23,799 bases of DNA from Bigelowiella natans CCMP2755 (GCA_000320545.1 ADNK01003420.1:35001-58799), one strand, 5' to 3'. Counted from the stretch's first letter, positions 8,926-19,038 are shown. Numbers and translations: made by a program. Notes: a model not told the origin generated them from the sequence alone.

Positions 8926-11344
8926 ATGTCGGATAAAGGTAGTAAGCAACAGTCGTTTGCAATGATACGACAAAGAAGTAAGTCAGGAAATTTTTTCTCA
9001 ACGATGAAAAAGGTCCTCAAGCAGTGAGATTCAGGCATTATCAAATCACGCACAGCTTTGGTATTTCATCAGAAATCAGCGCAGCAACTCAAGGAGGAAG
9101 AAAAGTTTATGATGTTGCGGTTAATACAAGACGATTGAATTTTCAAAACGAAAATTAAGACCCTTGCCGTCATTGTTAGATCGAAATCGGCTAAAGATTG
9201 GGCAAAAACACTGTAACCAGGTCGGTTAATGTTGCAGATTACGTCCTAATACTCAACCATATCAGGCATGCAAAAAGGACACTTGGAGGACTCTCCGAGA
9301 ATGATGTAGATATTATGAAAACATAAAAACAGCATATACAGTAAATACACACCCTGATTCATTCTTGCATTCTTGCGGCCAGGTTAAACTACCTGCAGCA
9401 GAGAGCTTGGAGGTGGTTTAGTGATTAGGTTATATTTCCGGCAACAGTAATTAATATCCTTATAATAGGAATGGCTGTCAACGTGCTTAGTGGAAATTTT
9501 CAATCAGGTATAACCGAATAGGCAATGAATTCTTCTCTTTATGGATCAGCCGATTGATTAAATTCTATCTCGATAAAATAGATTTTATCTCTTTACGGAA
9601 ATATATGCGAGCATTGCACCGAAGAAACGTGTCCGGTCAAAGAAAATAGCCATCGCGAGTATTTAAGGTGACAACACATGCACTGTTAGGTGATGAGTGC
9701 AAATCGCGGATATCGATATGCGTGGAGAGACAGCCAGAAGTAATATTTTGAAGCAGAATTCTATAATTGTTACAGTAAGCAGCTGTTATACTTTAGATAC
9801 AAAACTCCAACAGAATTTCCAGCTCCGGTGTACATCAATTTGCTGTTCGAATGGGTTGAAGGAAAGTTGCAGGTACCATCATAATATCATAATGTTATCA
9901 AAACTTTGCAAATAGACACAATTTCATCAAATCAGGACGATTCAATATTTCCAGTTGAGGTAGGTGTAGAATTTCCACCGGATTATATTCACGAAATCAA
10001 GGTAGATTTTTGTCTGATCTGCCCACATTCTCATCCTAACTAGTTAAATATACAAATGTAGGGGATGATGAAAAGGCTTTTTCGGGTCTATGCGCATATC
10101 TATCATAAACATTTCGCTGAAGTTCAAACAGCGGATATGACAGCCGCACTAAACTCGTACGTGCAAGTAAAATGAGTTCGTGTGAGAAATTTAATTCTTC
10201 ATTCATTAGGTGTTTAAAGCACTTCGTCATATTTGGGTTAAATCTAAATATTAAAACCTAAAATCATCAAATCATTAAAACAAATAAAATTGTAAACTTA
10301 GGAAAGAATTTGAGCTGATTTATCGGGAAGATTTGGAACCAATGAAAGGTATTTCACTTCAATTATATTCCACAAAATTTGGGCATTCTCATGTTCTCAT
10401 GTTGTTATACTTTTGAAGAACTAGTTGCGAAGTGGAAGCTATGGAAAAAGTTGCCCTATAAGAATGTAATTTAATAACTCTATGTACCGCATTGAGGTAA
10501 AGATAGTAATTAATGCACCTTTTAAGGCAAAGGATTCAAGAAAGAAGGGTCGGCGAAACAGCAGGATGAAACGAGCGAATAGCCGGAAAACCTCTCCCAC
10601 TGCTACACCAACTCCTATGATTTCAGAGCTTACCGATAATGAAAATGGAAGGTCTTGGATTCAGAATAGCTTGAGTCCTCCTTTGAGTCCTCGCGACGTC
10701 GTAAGTTCATCGGTAGTATTTGAGTTAAATCTGAAACAGTACTGAGTCATTGTTTTCATGTTTTCGACTTTTAGAGAACACGTAGTTCAGCAGTTGATCG
10801 AATTGAAGAAAATTTATCCCAACACAAACCTCGAGGGTCAGTTATGTGTCTTCCAGATGGGGTGGAGAAGGAGGTTGTGGAACTCAGTTTAGATTTTTCC
10901 ATATGTGGTGGTGAGGATTCAGTTATTTTTACGTGTCTTTGGTAACTTAAATATCGTATATTATCAAATAACATGTAGGTCAAAGTATGGGCAAGCCAAT
11001 ACATATCTTCATCGGTGTCTCCTCAATCTTCGCCGAAGAATCAGTCTCTCGATAAAAAAACAAAATGCACCGAGAAAGATGCGAAGTTGCTTCCTGAAAA
11101 CTATAGAGTAACCCATGCGGAAGCAACTGTTCCATTAATATCTTCAAGCCTAAAGATAAAAAAGAAAACAAGAATGATAGATAAAAGTTTAAGAGCAGGC
11201 AAACATCACACAGCTCCAAGACAATTTACAAAAAAAACCAGGAAACCTAATATCGCGGAGGTTGAAACGATGCACTCGACTCAGCTTGATTCAGGAAACA
11301 AGAAAAAATTGTTTTCTCACATTCCAGGAGTCTGGCGTCCGTGA
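8926..11344 (+). CDS. MOB kinase activator-like protein with long C-terminal extension
   Basis: Sixteen phase-consistent exons: 8926-8977, 9056-9119, 9197-9305, 9383-9412, 9469-9507, 9582-9635, 9690-9739, 9797-9872, 9936-10001, 10062-10156, 10210-10236, 10302-10348, 10419-10465, 10527-10700, 10775-10910, 10986-11344; introns 53-78 bp. The 474-residue product has a full MOB/phocein domain at about 60-245: VKLPAAESLEEW, HCTEETCPVMSA, RLFRVYAHIYHKHF, CLKHFVIFGKEFELIYREDL. All four zinc ligands of the family are present (Cys110, Cys115, His192, His197). MOB proteins bind and activate NDR/LATS kinases in Hippo and mitotic-exit signalling. The core looks MOB1/MOB3-like; the ending KEFELI...LEPMKELVAKW resembles MOB3. 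Residues 253-474 are a basic Ser/Pro-rich extension, unusual because MOB1/2/3 proteins are about 210-240 residues. Reading through the donor at 10466 gives an alternative end, KNVI-stop. Weak spots: the first exons and the acceptor at 10985. Confidence 0.9.
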
Positions 11345-11379
11345 GGTTGAACGTTGCTTAGTTGTCGACGATATGGTTC

Positions 11380-12900
11380 ATTTTGATGGGGAAGGTAGCA
11401 GGGGATGCAAAGTCCGTCTGCTACTTGCAACTTACTCATGAGGTCCACACCTAATTAGGCACAATGACAGCCTACACGATGTGCAGCATCTCACAACACT
11501 GCCCACGTTTCAAAATCAATAAAAATTTTGCCACGAGCAATGCGCCCGCATCTTGTACATAACAGTTGACGCGCTACTACGAAAAAAACTTAGGCAAGCA
11601 TGTCATTTGAACAATGCAACGTGGAACGCGCCAGGGGGGCAAGCTAGACGCGCTGTGATCGGCACGAAAAATAGGAGCACCTGAGCAACACAAACACCCA
11701 ATCTAGCAATGTCAAGCACAAGCACAGCAAAGTGTGGGCTGCTTGCGCCTTGTCAGTTGTGCTCATGCACGCTGCATCAGAACGCAAATCATGGCATGCA
11801 CATGCATGATGATCAGGTTCATGTTGTCACGCGCTGAGGTACACTAGCACATGACACGAAGTCCACGTGCTCGATACCGTTTGCCAATCGAAACGTTCAG
11901 ACGGACGCCCCGCTAGCCCGCTTCAGTCTGTCGCTAGTCTAGCTAGCTAGTGCTAGCCTGGCTAGCTGGCTAGCTGGATCAGGATGGGCGATGCAGCTGT
12001 GATCTCAAATGGCTCTAGCTAGCTCCTAGCTAGCTCTAGAGCTAGCTAGCTAGCTAGCGCCAGCAGCAAAGCTCTGGAGCAAACTGGCGTCATCAATCAT
12101 TTGTTGAACGAATTCATTGACTGGTTCTCATTGCGCTTGTCTAGTTGTCGCGCTCGCCACCATCTAGCCATCAGTGATTTGGTCTGGATGGCTGGTGGTG
12201 AATCATGCTAGCATGCCAGCATCCAGGCATGCTGGCATGCATGATGCGTGTCTCGTTGTGCACACACCACTCTGGCACTGCTAAACTGGACTAGCAATGA
12301 TAGTGTCTATTATAGCACATCAGAAATGCATGCTGCGCGCACAAGCACAAACACGATCTTCAAAGCTCTCCATGCATGGCTAGATCTAGAGATGGCCGCA
12401 GAGCCGCAGCACTTTCTAGTTTTGTGCTTTGCAGGGCTACGTGTTGGGATGACAATCTAGCAATTGAAAGAATTTGATTGCACATCTGACATGTCATCAC
12501 ACACGCCTCTCACACACATGTAGACATGCTAGCATGTTGGCATGTCTAGATCGAGATGCACGCTTGCTAGCTTGTCTAGCACGTTGTGATGCGCACGTGT
12601 GCACATGTCTAGATGTGCACAATCGACACACATGCAGCATGTGAGAACACGTGAGAAATTGCAAACAGCATTTGGTGTGCAGTCTGTCTTTGCAACGCAC
12701 AGGCACTACTGCATGTAATGCGTAGCGCCACATGTAGACATCTAGACATAGACGCAGACAATGTGCACATGTGTTGTTTTTGTAAGAGCAGTGTATGCAT
12801 ACCCTACCTGCAATAGCACTTGCATGTAGCATGCCGCGACACATGTACAAGTCTAGATGTGTGATATGCGTACACCTTCCATGATGGCGCTATCAAGCGC
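11380..12900. repeat. Large palindrome-rich intergenic island
   Basis: The largest of four blocks built from words such as ctagctagc, gcatg(c), acatgt, tctaga and cacgtg. About sixteen CTAG tetramers occur in 11931-12058 alone. It contains a 24-bp perfect palindrome at 12026-12049 and a 12-bp inverted repeat at 12211-12240. The word (c)atctagaca(t) and its complement recur at about 12606, 12736 and 12853, and in the island near 19145. Open frames on both strands (for example 12248-12460 and 12497-12850) have Cys/His/Met-rich, unprotein-like composition and no splice support. No transposase, terminal repeat or target duplication is identified. Confidence 0.5.
11518..11523 (+). promoter_or_regulatory. 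Poly(A) signal for the MOB gene
   Basis: AATAAA about 175 bp after the MOB stop codon, on the same strand. Confidence 0.45.
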
Positions 12901-12959
12901 ATTCTAGCATTGTGCCTTGATCGTTCTATCTCACAGTGTTAGTAAGTATCTTGAATGTT

Positions 12960-12965
12960 TTTATT
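12960..12965 (-). promoter_or_regulatory. Possible poly(A) signal for the PPPGF gene
   Basis: AATAAA on the minus strand, about 254 bp beyond the stop at 13219. Confidence 0.35.
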
Positions 12966-13218
12966 TCTAGATACATGTTATCAGGCACAGACGTAATGAT
13001 TACTAGTAGCCTACCATTGTATTGAAAAAACATTTTGTTGCTGGAGTATAAGAATGAGCAACATTATATGAGAACTGTGATGGCGTCAAACTGCTAGAAG
13101 ACCTGTAGGGAAACTGATCTACAATGCCTCTTACTCGTAGAACTGTGCTAAACTTGCTTGTGCATTATGTGATGATATCGAGCATTTTTTCGTGCCGCTT
13201 CCATTAATCATTACTGCA

Positions 13219-14482
13219 TTATAATCTTGCAAGGTCGAGTAGCATGGCCTTGTGGGGCTTCAAGTGTTCTTCAAAGTCTATAGCCTCCTCAACCATCTTT
13301 CAAATACAAACAAGAAGTGTCCGAAATCTTATTAATAAAAACTAAAACCAAGATGGTGTGAACAGAGTTACTACTTTGTTGAATCGCTGAGCCATTTTGG
13401 AGTCACTTGCAATTGCTCGGACCAAAGGATTCGTCTTCAAGGACTTGGTAAATGAATCTCTAAGCGTAGGTGATGAAGAACACATGCCATCATTAGCACA
13501 AAATTTAGATAAGTGACACAGACCATGCAGTACTACGCCGACGATAGTCATAAGAAATATAATCTTCACTCTATCTAATCATCGCATTAGATAGGTGAAG
13601 TAGTCTAGTCCAGCAATATGATCGACACCACCCATACTAGATCAAACACTACACACTCATCAAAATTACTACTACAATGACTACTACGACGACTATGACA
13701 ACTACCACAATAACTATCTAACATGTACTACCTGCTGGCACTTTGCTCTGGTTTTATACGACTGAAAGCGAGATCAAGGAGTGAGTCCACCCGCGCCCAA
13801 TCTTTCTCGGACACACTGCGTAAAGTGATTTTGGGAGCTTTACTTGTTCTCTTGGAGGAGGAGGAAACACTCGCTGTGCTTGTGGAAGAAGAAGAAGAAC
13901 TTGCAGATTCTTTCGTATTATTTTCACGCGGTCGTTTCTTGGAAGTTGCGACGAAATCTGCAACATTCTCCTTTTTATCCTCCGATGACGTACCATTCTC
14001 AGCCGCAACAGCAGTAAAACTATTAGTGTTGGCACTACTGCTATCAATACGATCTGATTGTGCTGGATTTGATGTGTCATCTTGGCAGTCTCCCGCTCGA
14101 TCAAATCCAGGGGGGGGGGCTAAGTTCGGATTCAAAGAGGAAGAGGAGGAAGATGAGGTTGAGGAGGAAGTTCTTTTTCCGAACCCAGGTGGAGGAGGCG
14201 TAACCCCTTCAAAACCAGGTGGAGGTTGCTCTTTAGTAGCTGCTGCTGCTTTTGTAGCAAATCCGGGTGGTGGAGCGACATCATTACCTGCTTTCATCAT
14301 CACGCTAGTCGTTCTGCTACTATCCGTCTGGTTTTTGTTGAAAACTGGAACAGGAGGTGGTGGTGGTCTGCTACTACTTTCCGACGAATTTTTCGTATCC
14401 AATGCCTTCCCCTTAGCAGCAGCTAATTTATTACGATTATTCAGAAATAAACATACTTAAAAACTATTTTTAGAAAATACAT

Positions 14483-14551
<69 letters not shown>

Positions 14552-14957
14552 CATCAGCAACCACAGAAGACACCGTTACTGTGCATACTTTCTTGCTAAT
14601 CTAGACTACGGCTAGAAATTTGACAAACCTCCAGACATGCCCATTTGAATTATTTCGCTCAGTCTTTGCCTCGAAATATTGGTGGATTTTTCATCGCCGT
14701 CATTGGAACTAGCAGATTCTGCTGCTCCGCTGTCGCTCGAAGCAACCTTCATCACCAATGCGCAGATGTCAATAATAATTCTTACTCGATTATCGTATCC
14801 TTTTGGTCTATACTACACCAAACATCATTTTCACTACCTTTACATCCCCCGCTTCTTTTCCATCTCCCTCGTTGGTGTTTATTTCCTCCTCATCGGAACG
14901 ATCATCATCAGCGCCATCAAAGTCTTCCAGAAAAGCTCGAGCTGCAGCGTCCGCCAT
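13219..14957 (-). CDS. Five-exon gene for a 363-aa nuclear-type protein with four PPPGF motifs
   Basis: Minus-strand exons 14957-14838, 14746-14629, 14422-13732, 13459-13375 and 13296-13219 join in phase at every step. The acidic start is MADAAARAFLEDFDGADDDR. Then come a Ser-rich linker, SRQRLSEIIQMGMSG, a PPPPP run and four PPPGF cores (about residues 130-186: APPPGFA, QPPPGFE, PPPPGFG, APPPGFD). A KKRPRE basic cluster looks like a nuclear localisation signal, followed by Ser runs. The C-terminus looks folded and helical: ITLRSVSEKDWARVDSLLDL, TNPLVRAIASDSKMAQRFNK, MVEEAIDFEEHLKPHK. PPG followed by a hydrophobic residue is the known ligand of GYF domains (GIGYF, CD2BP2), so this may be a GYF-domain partner. 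I do not recognise the family. Exon coding evidence is strong; the exon-2 acceptor (GATGAAG) is the weakest join. Confidence 0.75.
14482..14549. repeat. TG then TA dinucleotide microsatellite
   Basis: About 12 TG followed by about 20 TA repeats, inside the second intron of the PPPGF gene. Confidence 0.95.
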
Positions 14958-15079
14958 TAGTTTTTATCTATTTAAGTTTTGCTTTCTTACTTCCCCTTCC
15001 TCTACCGCTTCTTCTTCTTCTTCTTATTTCTTTTTTTTCCTTCAAAGGGAGGAGGGGAAGGAGTGCTGAGTTCTTGTTA

Positions 15080-16050
15080 TTAGATCTCTTCTCCGTATGG
15101 GTTCTACGGATGATGAGTGAAGAGAGTGGGCGACTGTGGTGGTAGAATAATAACTTACCTTACAAAGGAAATACAGGCTGTTTTACTGCTTACGACATCT
15201 CGAAAGGCTTGGTGACAAGGACATACGTATGCCCAAAGGAAATCTATGATGTTTTCTTGATGCGACATGGTATTCTTCTCTCTTTTTGGGTAGTATTCCC
15301 TGTCTTACCGAGTATGGTGCTACTACTATTACTAGTACGAGGAGCAGGAGGAGGACCAAGAGGAGGACCAGGAACCTAGGACATTATCCTATTCGCTCGT
15401 ATCATAGCCTGTGATGATGACACCTCCTCAACAACGGGAAAGAGGAGAGGTTCTTCTTCTTCTCCTTTTTCTTCTTCACTATGACAATAAACTTTATATC
15501 GTAGAGATTTTTACACACGCACATACGTGCTACATGCATACTTCTGGCATGCTGCTGCAGTGAGACACGATATGAAGATATGGAATTATTGTAATGATGA
15601 GCATGTCTCTGACATCTATTCACTGTTTTAACTCAGCAATATTATACCAAGAATACGATGGGGAGTGGGGAGACGATGAAAGCTTGTAGTCGGGTGGACG
15701 GCAGCTTTGGAAGATGCATCGCAGTTTTTGAATCGCCCTATCACTTCTTGTCCTTCTTCTGCTTCTCTGTTACATTTCTTATTCTTCTTTGGCAGTACTA
15801 CTACTACTACTGCTATTACTACTACTACTACCTTGCTGTTTACAGCAGCTGCTTCTCTTGTTCCCCGGTACAGTATATAAGATGGGAGGGCTGCTGTAAG
15901 GCACATCTGCCATACGTGGCATCGAGGCAGACTCTTCATCGTCGCCCTTGTCCACTTTTGCCCCTTACCACCACCACCACCACCACCATATCCCCAATAC
16001 ATTATTTTGGGAGGAGCGTCAACCGCAAGCTGACTACTCAGAGACGCCAT
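15080..16050 (-). CDS. Minus-strand multi-exon gene, incompletely resolved
   Basis: Several pieces look exonic. 16050-15969 starts MASLSSQLAVDAPPKIMYWG and ends in a Gly run at a GTAAGG donor. From 15906 the reading is DVPYSSPPILYTVPGNKRSS. 15375-15309 reads VPGPPLGPPPAPRTSNSSST and ends at a GTAAGA donor. 15255-15164 reads ENIIDFLWAYVCPCHQAFRD, VVSSKTACISF. The last, 15103-15080, reads NPYGEEI-stop. The final three join in phase with introns of 53 and 60 bp. I could not find a phase-consistent path between the second and third pieces; 15780-15640 holds more open frames, one reading EEGQEVIGRFKNCDASSKAA. An internal start (MSHQENIIDFLWAY, ATG at 15268) would make a short separate protein. Family unknown. 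The end lies only about 120 bp before the PPPGF-gene start. Confidence 0.38.
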
Positions 16051-16079
16051 TACCTAGTATCTAGGAATGACAACTTAAG

Positions 16080-16610
16080 TTGGTGCTGGACAATGCTCCC
16101 ACAGATCAGAAGTATGTTTCATGAATAGTAACAACAAAAGTAATCAATGAATTCATATAGGTAGTTAGAAGTGGCAGGAAAGAGAGAGAAATTGTGCTCC
16201 TCATAGTCTGTTGCTGTGCATCCATCACCAAAGATGGTGTCGTCGTATAGACATGGTAGATTGCTACAAATACATTTGGTAGGTAGGACCATCAAGAATA
16301 TGGTGGTTGATATCTTGGATGATGTTAAATTCAATATCGTCGATTTCGTCGTCGTTATAAACCAATGTTGTCTTCTTCGTATGCAAACCGCAATATTATC
16401 ATTTACACTGAAGGAAGAGGCAACGTGACGGCAGTCCATGCAACCAGGAGGAACAAGAGTGTCAAGAAGAAAATAAAATTGCCTCGTGGTCTTTCGAGGC
16501 ATCTAGCTTCGTTGAAAAAGGTGGCAGCAGTGCATAGAGGAAACCTGCATATATTCTGATTCTCAGTTGTATTATATGTTACAAGTTTTTCTTTTTTCGG
16601 TTATTGTGCT
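16080..16610. other. Region open on both strands, no confident gene
   Basis: Both strands carry protein-like but mutually exclusive frames. Plus 16365-16559 reads RNIIIYTEGRGNVTAVHATR, then KKKIKLPRGLSRHLASLKKV. The minus strand at about 16365-16260 reads NDDEIDDIEFNIIQDINHHI. Neither has a clean start, splice sites and stop together. If one is real, the plus frame is slightly better because it ends at a clear stop after a basic stretch. Confidence 0.25.
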
Positions 16611-16710
16611 GCTGCTGCTGCTGCTGCTGAGTATTATTATTACCCCAGCAGCAGCCACATTTCAAGGCTGCTGCTGAGTATTATTATAACCCCAGCAGCC
16701 ACATTTCAAG
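16597..16710. repeat. CTG run and tandem duplication
   Basis: A (CTG)n run is followed by a segment (CTGCTGCTGAGTATTATTAT to CCACATTTCAAG) present twice in tandem, ending at 16666 and 16710. The second copy lacks one CAG and has one substitution. More CTG triplets follow at 16757-16772, just upstream of the homopolymer-rich gene. Confidence 0.8.
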
Positions 16711-16812
16711 GCTGCTTTTACTGATTACTACTACCTGGTCTTTGCTGTATATTTGTGCTGCTGCTGCTGCTACTGCTACTTCTACCACCACTACTACCAC
16801 CAGCAAGGAAAA

Positions 16813-16893
16813 ATGGACGAATATCATCGAATTCGGAATAATGCATTCATATCAAAACTTCCTAAACCACCACCGCTCTCGGCCCCAACGCCC

Positions 16894-16925
<32 letters not shown>

Positions 16926-17380
16926 GTTGGCAACTTGTTTAAATCATTCAACTCAATCCTCATATTCTTCAGCAACTAGTTCTTCGGTAGCAGCAGAAAT
17001 GCCATATCAACAACATCAACGACTTCTCCTCCTCCCGCATTATCGCTTGCACTTCGATGCCGGACTGGAAATGCCAAATTATGCAAACAAGAAACAAGCA
17101 AGGAAGCAGAGGCGGCAGCTTGTTCAGGGGGAAGAGGAGATATCGTACACTCCTGATAAAACAACAACAACTACTACAACTATACCAACAATGACAACTG
17201 TAAAGGGACAAGTTGGGTGTGTGCTCTACCACGTAGATTGTTCTAATTCTAGTAGCAGCAGCTACGGTGTCCAAACTGAGGTAGGAGCATGGATGACCTC
17301 ATTCGAATTACCATCACCAAATAGTAGTTCATCTGAACCAGTAATACCACAAGAGGACGATGCTCAATTAGAAGTCAAGG

Positions 17381-17411
<31 letters not shown>

Positions 17412-18108
17412 TGATGATGCCCTGGTAGGAGGAGGCAACAACATTGTGGTGATGGAAGCTGCAGCACTTCTCTTTTCACTAGAAATGCTGCAATTGAAAT
17501 CAGCTGAGCTTATAGAAGAGCTCCGACACCATAGTAGTAGGAGTAGTAGCAATAGTAGTAGTAGTAGTGGTAGTAGTAGTAGTAGTAGTCAAAATGATGG
17601 TGATAATGATAGTAGCAATACCGCTAGTATTACAAAAAGGGGAGATGGTTTGCAAGACGATGGTAGGAACGATGATATATCATCATCAGCAGCATTACTC
17701 CGAGTAGAAGCTATTGGTGATTGTTTACCCCTTATAAATGAAATAAACACACAAACAAGAAATTCTGCAGCTGCAGAAGAGGGGTGGGGAACACAAAAAA
17801 TACTTACGGAAAATATTGCTGAAAAAGGAAGAGGAAGTGGGGAAGTAGTAGGAGGAGGAGGAGTTAGTTGTTACAGTGGAACTAGTAGTGTTAATAGTAG
17901 AGTTATACCATCTGCCCTTGCATGGAAAATAGCTAATATGACCAAAGAACTACGACGATCTGCAGGAATTGAAACTTCAATCCACTGGCAGCCTCGATCA
18001 AGTCCAGGTCGTAGTAGTGTAGTAGTAGTAGTAGTAGTAGTAGTAGTATAGAGAGAGAAATAGAGTGAGAGAGAGATTACGTTATTATTGCATAGCAGTA
18101 GTAGTAGC

Positions 18109-18149
<41 letters not shown>

Positions 18150-18195
18150 GAGTGAGAGAGAGATTACGTTATTATTGCGTAGCAGTAGTAGTAGC

Positions 18196-18242
<47 letters not shown>

Positions 18243-18614
18243 GAGTGAGAGAGAGATTACGTTATTATTGCGTAGCAGTGTGCCCTCTGTGGACTACAGC
18301 AGTGGCAGTTTTATGGACATGCTCCTCCTCTTTCTCCTCCGGTTGGTTGTTATTAAGCTCCCAATTCCCGTTCCCCCGTTTTTACTACTACTACTACTAC
18401 TACTGGCACTACTACGGTGGTTTATACTATAGGAATGATGCGAGTTGACGCACTTGTTCATGGAAATTGGGCTCACAAAAGAACTGCTTCTTGGAAGGGT
18501 GGTACTGTTGTAGAGGTAAATGCAACTTGCATTGGTTCGATGCTCTCATCACGGAGAAAAGATAGTAGTAGTAGTGTCAGTAACCCAAAATCGACCAACC
18601 TTGGAGAGAAGTAA
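16813..18614 (+). CDS. Homopolymer-rich unknown protein, three exons
   Basis: Exon 16813-18007 starts MDEYHRIRNNAFISKLPKPP; its reading frame stays open upstream through a low-complexity Cys/Tyr/His stretch that I exclude. It joins in phase to 18279-18341 and 18433-18614 (donors GTCGTA and GTTGGT; acceptors GTAGCAG and CTATAG), giving about 479 residues. Long Ser (TCA, AGT), Thr, Asn (AAT) and Asp runs separate conserved-looking stretches: AAALLFSLEMLQLKSAELIE, LLRVEAIGDCLPLINEINTQ, LAWKIANMTKELRRSAGIET, VDALVHGNWAHKRTASWKGG. Without splicing at 18008 it would end in a Val run at 18051. The large first exon is convincing; the two-exon tail is supported by phase only. Family unknown, probably nuclear or signalling, mostly disordered. 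Confidence 0.6.
18008..18278. repeat. Intronic tandem repeat with triplicated acceptor segment
   Basis: A 41-bp unit (start AAATAGAGTGAGAG, end GTAGCAG or ATAGCAG) occurs at 18058-18098, 18145-18185 and 18238-18278. The copies are separated by AGT triplets and long AG runs; copy 1 differs by one base (catagcag for cgtagcag). Each unit ends in a usable AG acceptor; the last is the predicted exon boundary. Confidence 0.85.
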
Positions 18615-18677
18615 AAGTGCGAAAGCTAAGAAGGGAAATAGCTAAACAATACACAGTCTTCTGTGTAACTAGTATAA

Positions 18678-19038
18678 CTAATCATGGGTGCCAGTCTTAA
18701 AGCCTTTGATGACGGCGATTGCGCCAACAGCAATCGGACGCAAGAAATCACAATGACAACACACTAAAACTATGCACTGAACTACCTGCATGAGTATGGA
18801 ATTTATAATAATGACTAAAATAAGAAAGAATGAACTGAGTGCGTTGCATTGGAAGCATTTTATTTGCAATCCAAGTCGTTAACATCAACGCGCCAGCATT
18901 GCAGAGTACTACGCTATTTTCTCATTGTGCGGCTAAAGGTACATTCGCTACAATCGAGAATTCATGCAGATACGGTGGGCAACTCTTGCCAAGATTATCG
19001 GGGCGTGGTACGTAGCGGTGTATGCATGTGCTTGCCAT
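18678..19038 (-). CDS. Possible two-exon small membrane protein (64 aa)
   Basis: Minus-strand exon 19038-18952 reads MASTCIHRYVPRPDNLGKSC, PPYLHEFSI and ends at GTAGCG. The exon 18785-18678, after CATGCAG, continues in phase as VVQCIVLVCCHCDFLRPIAV, GAIAVIKGFKTGTHD-stop. The second exon is hydrophobic enough for one or two membrane passes, with Cys/His residues in the first. The size would suit a small mitochondrial inner-membrane or respiratory-complex subunit, but no family is recognised. The intron is 166 bp. Only phase and composition support it. Confidence 0.33.

Noticed and set aside
8941-9033. In-frame TGA after MSDKG...KQ suggesting selenocysteine or readthrough
   Set aside because: A strong GTAAGT donor at 8978 and CACAG acceptor at 9055 remove the TGA within a normal 78-bp intron.
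9636-9697. A 30-bp intron in the MOB gene
   Set aside because: The alternative junction 9635/9690 restores the family's CPVMSA motif and gives a normal 54-bp intron.
12497-12850. 117-codon Cys/His-rich minus-strand frame
   Set aside because: Lies wholly in a palindrome-rich island and is composed of codons from its repeated words (TGC, CAT, CAC); no zinc-finger spacing and no splice support.
13723-14460. 245-codon plus-strand frame antisense to the PPPGF gene
   Set aside because: It is the reverse complement of Ser/Pro codons; the minus strand has the exon structure and meaningful composition.
14968-15133. Basic Arg/Lys-rich frame ending 10 bp before the PPPGF-gene ATG
   Set aside because: More likely 5' untranslated GAA/GGA-rich sequence; the alternative ending NPYGEEI-stop at 15080 uses a normal-length intron.
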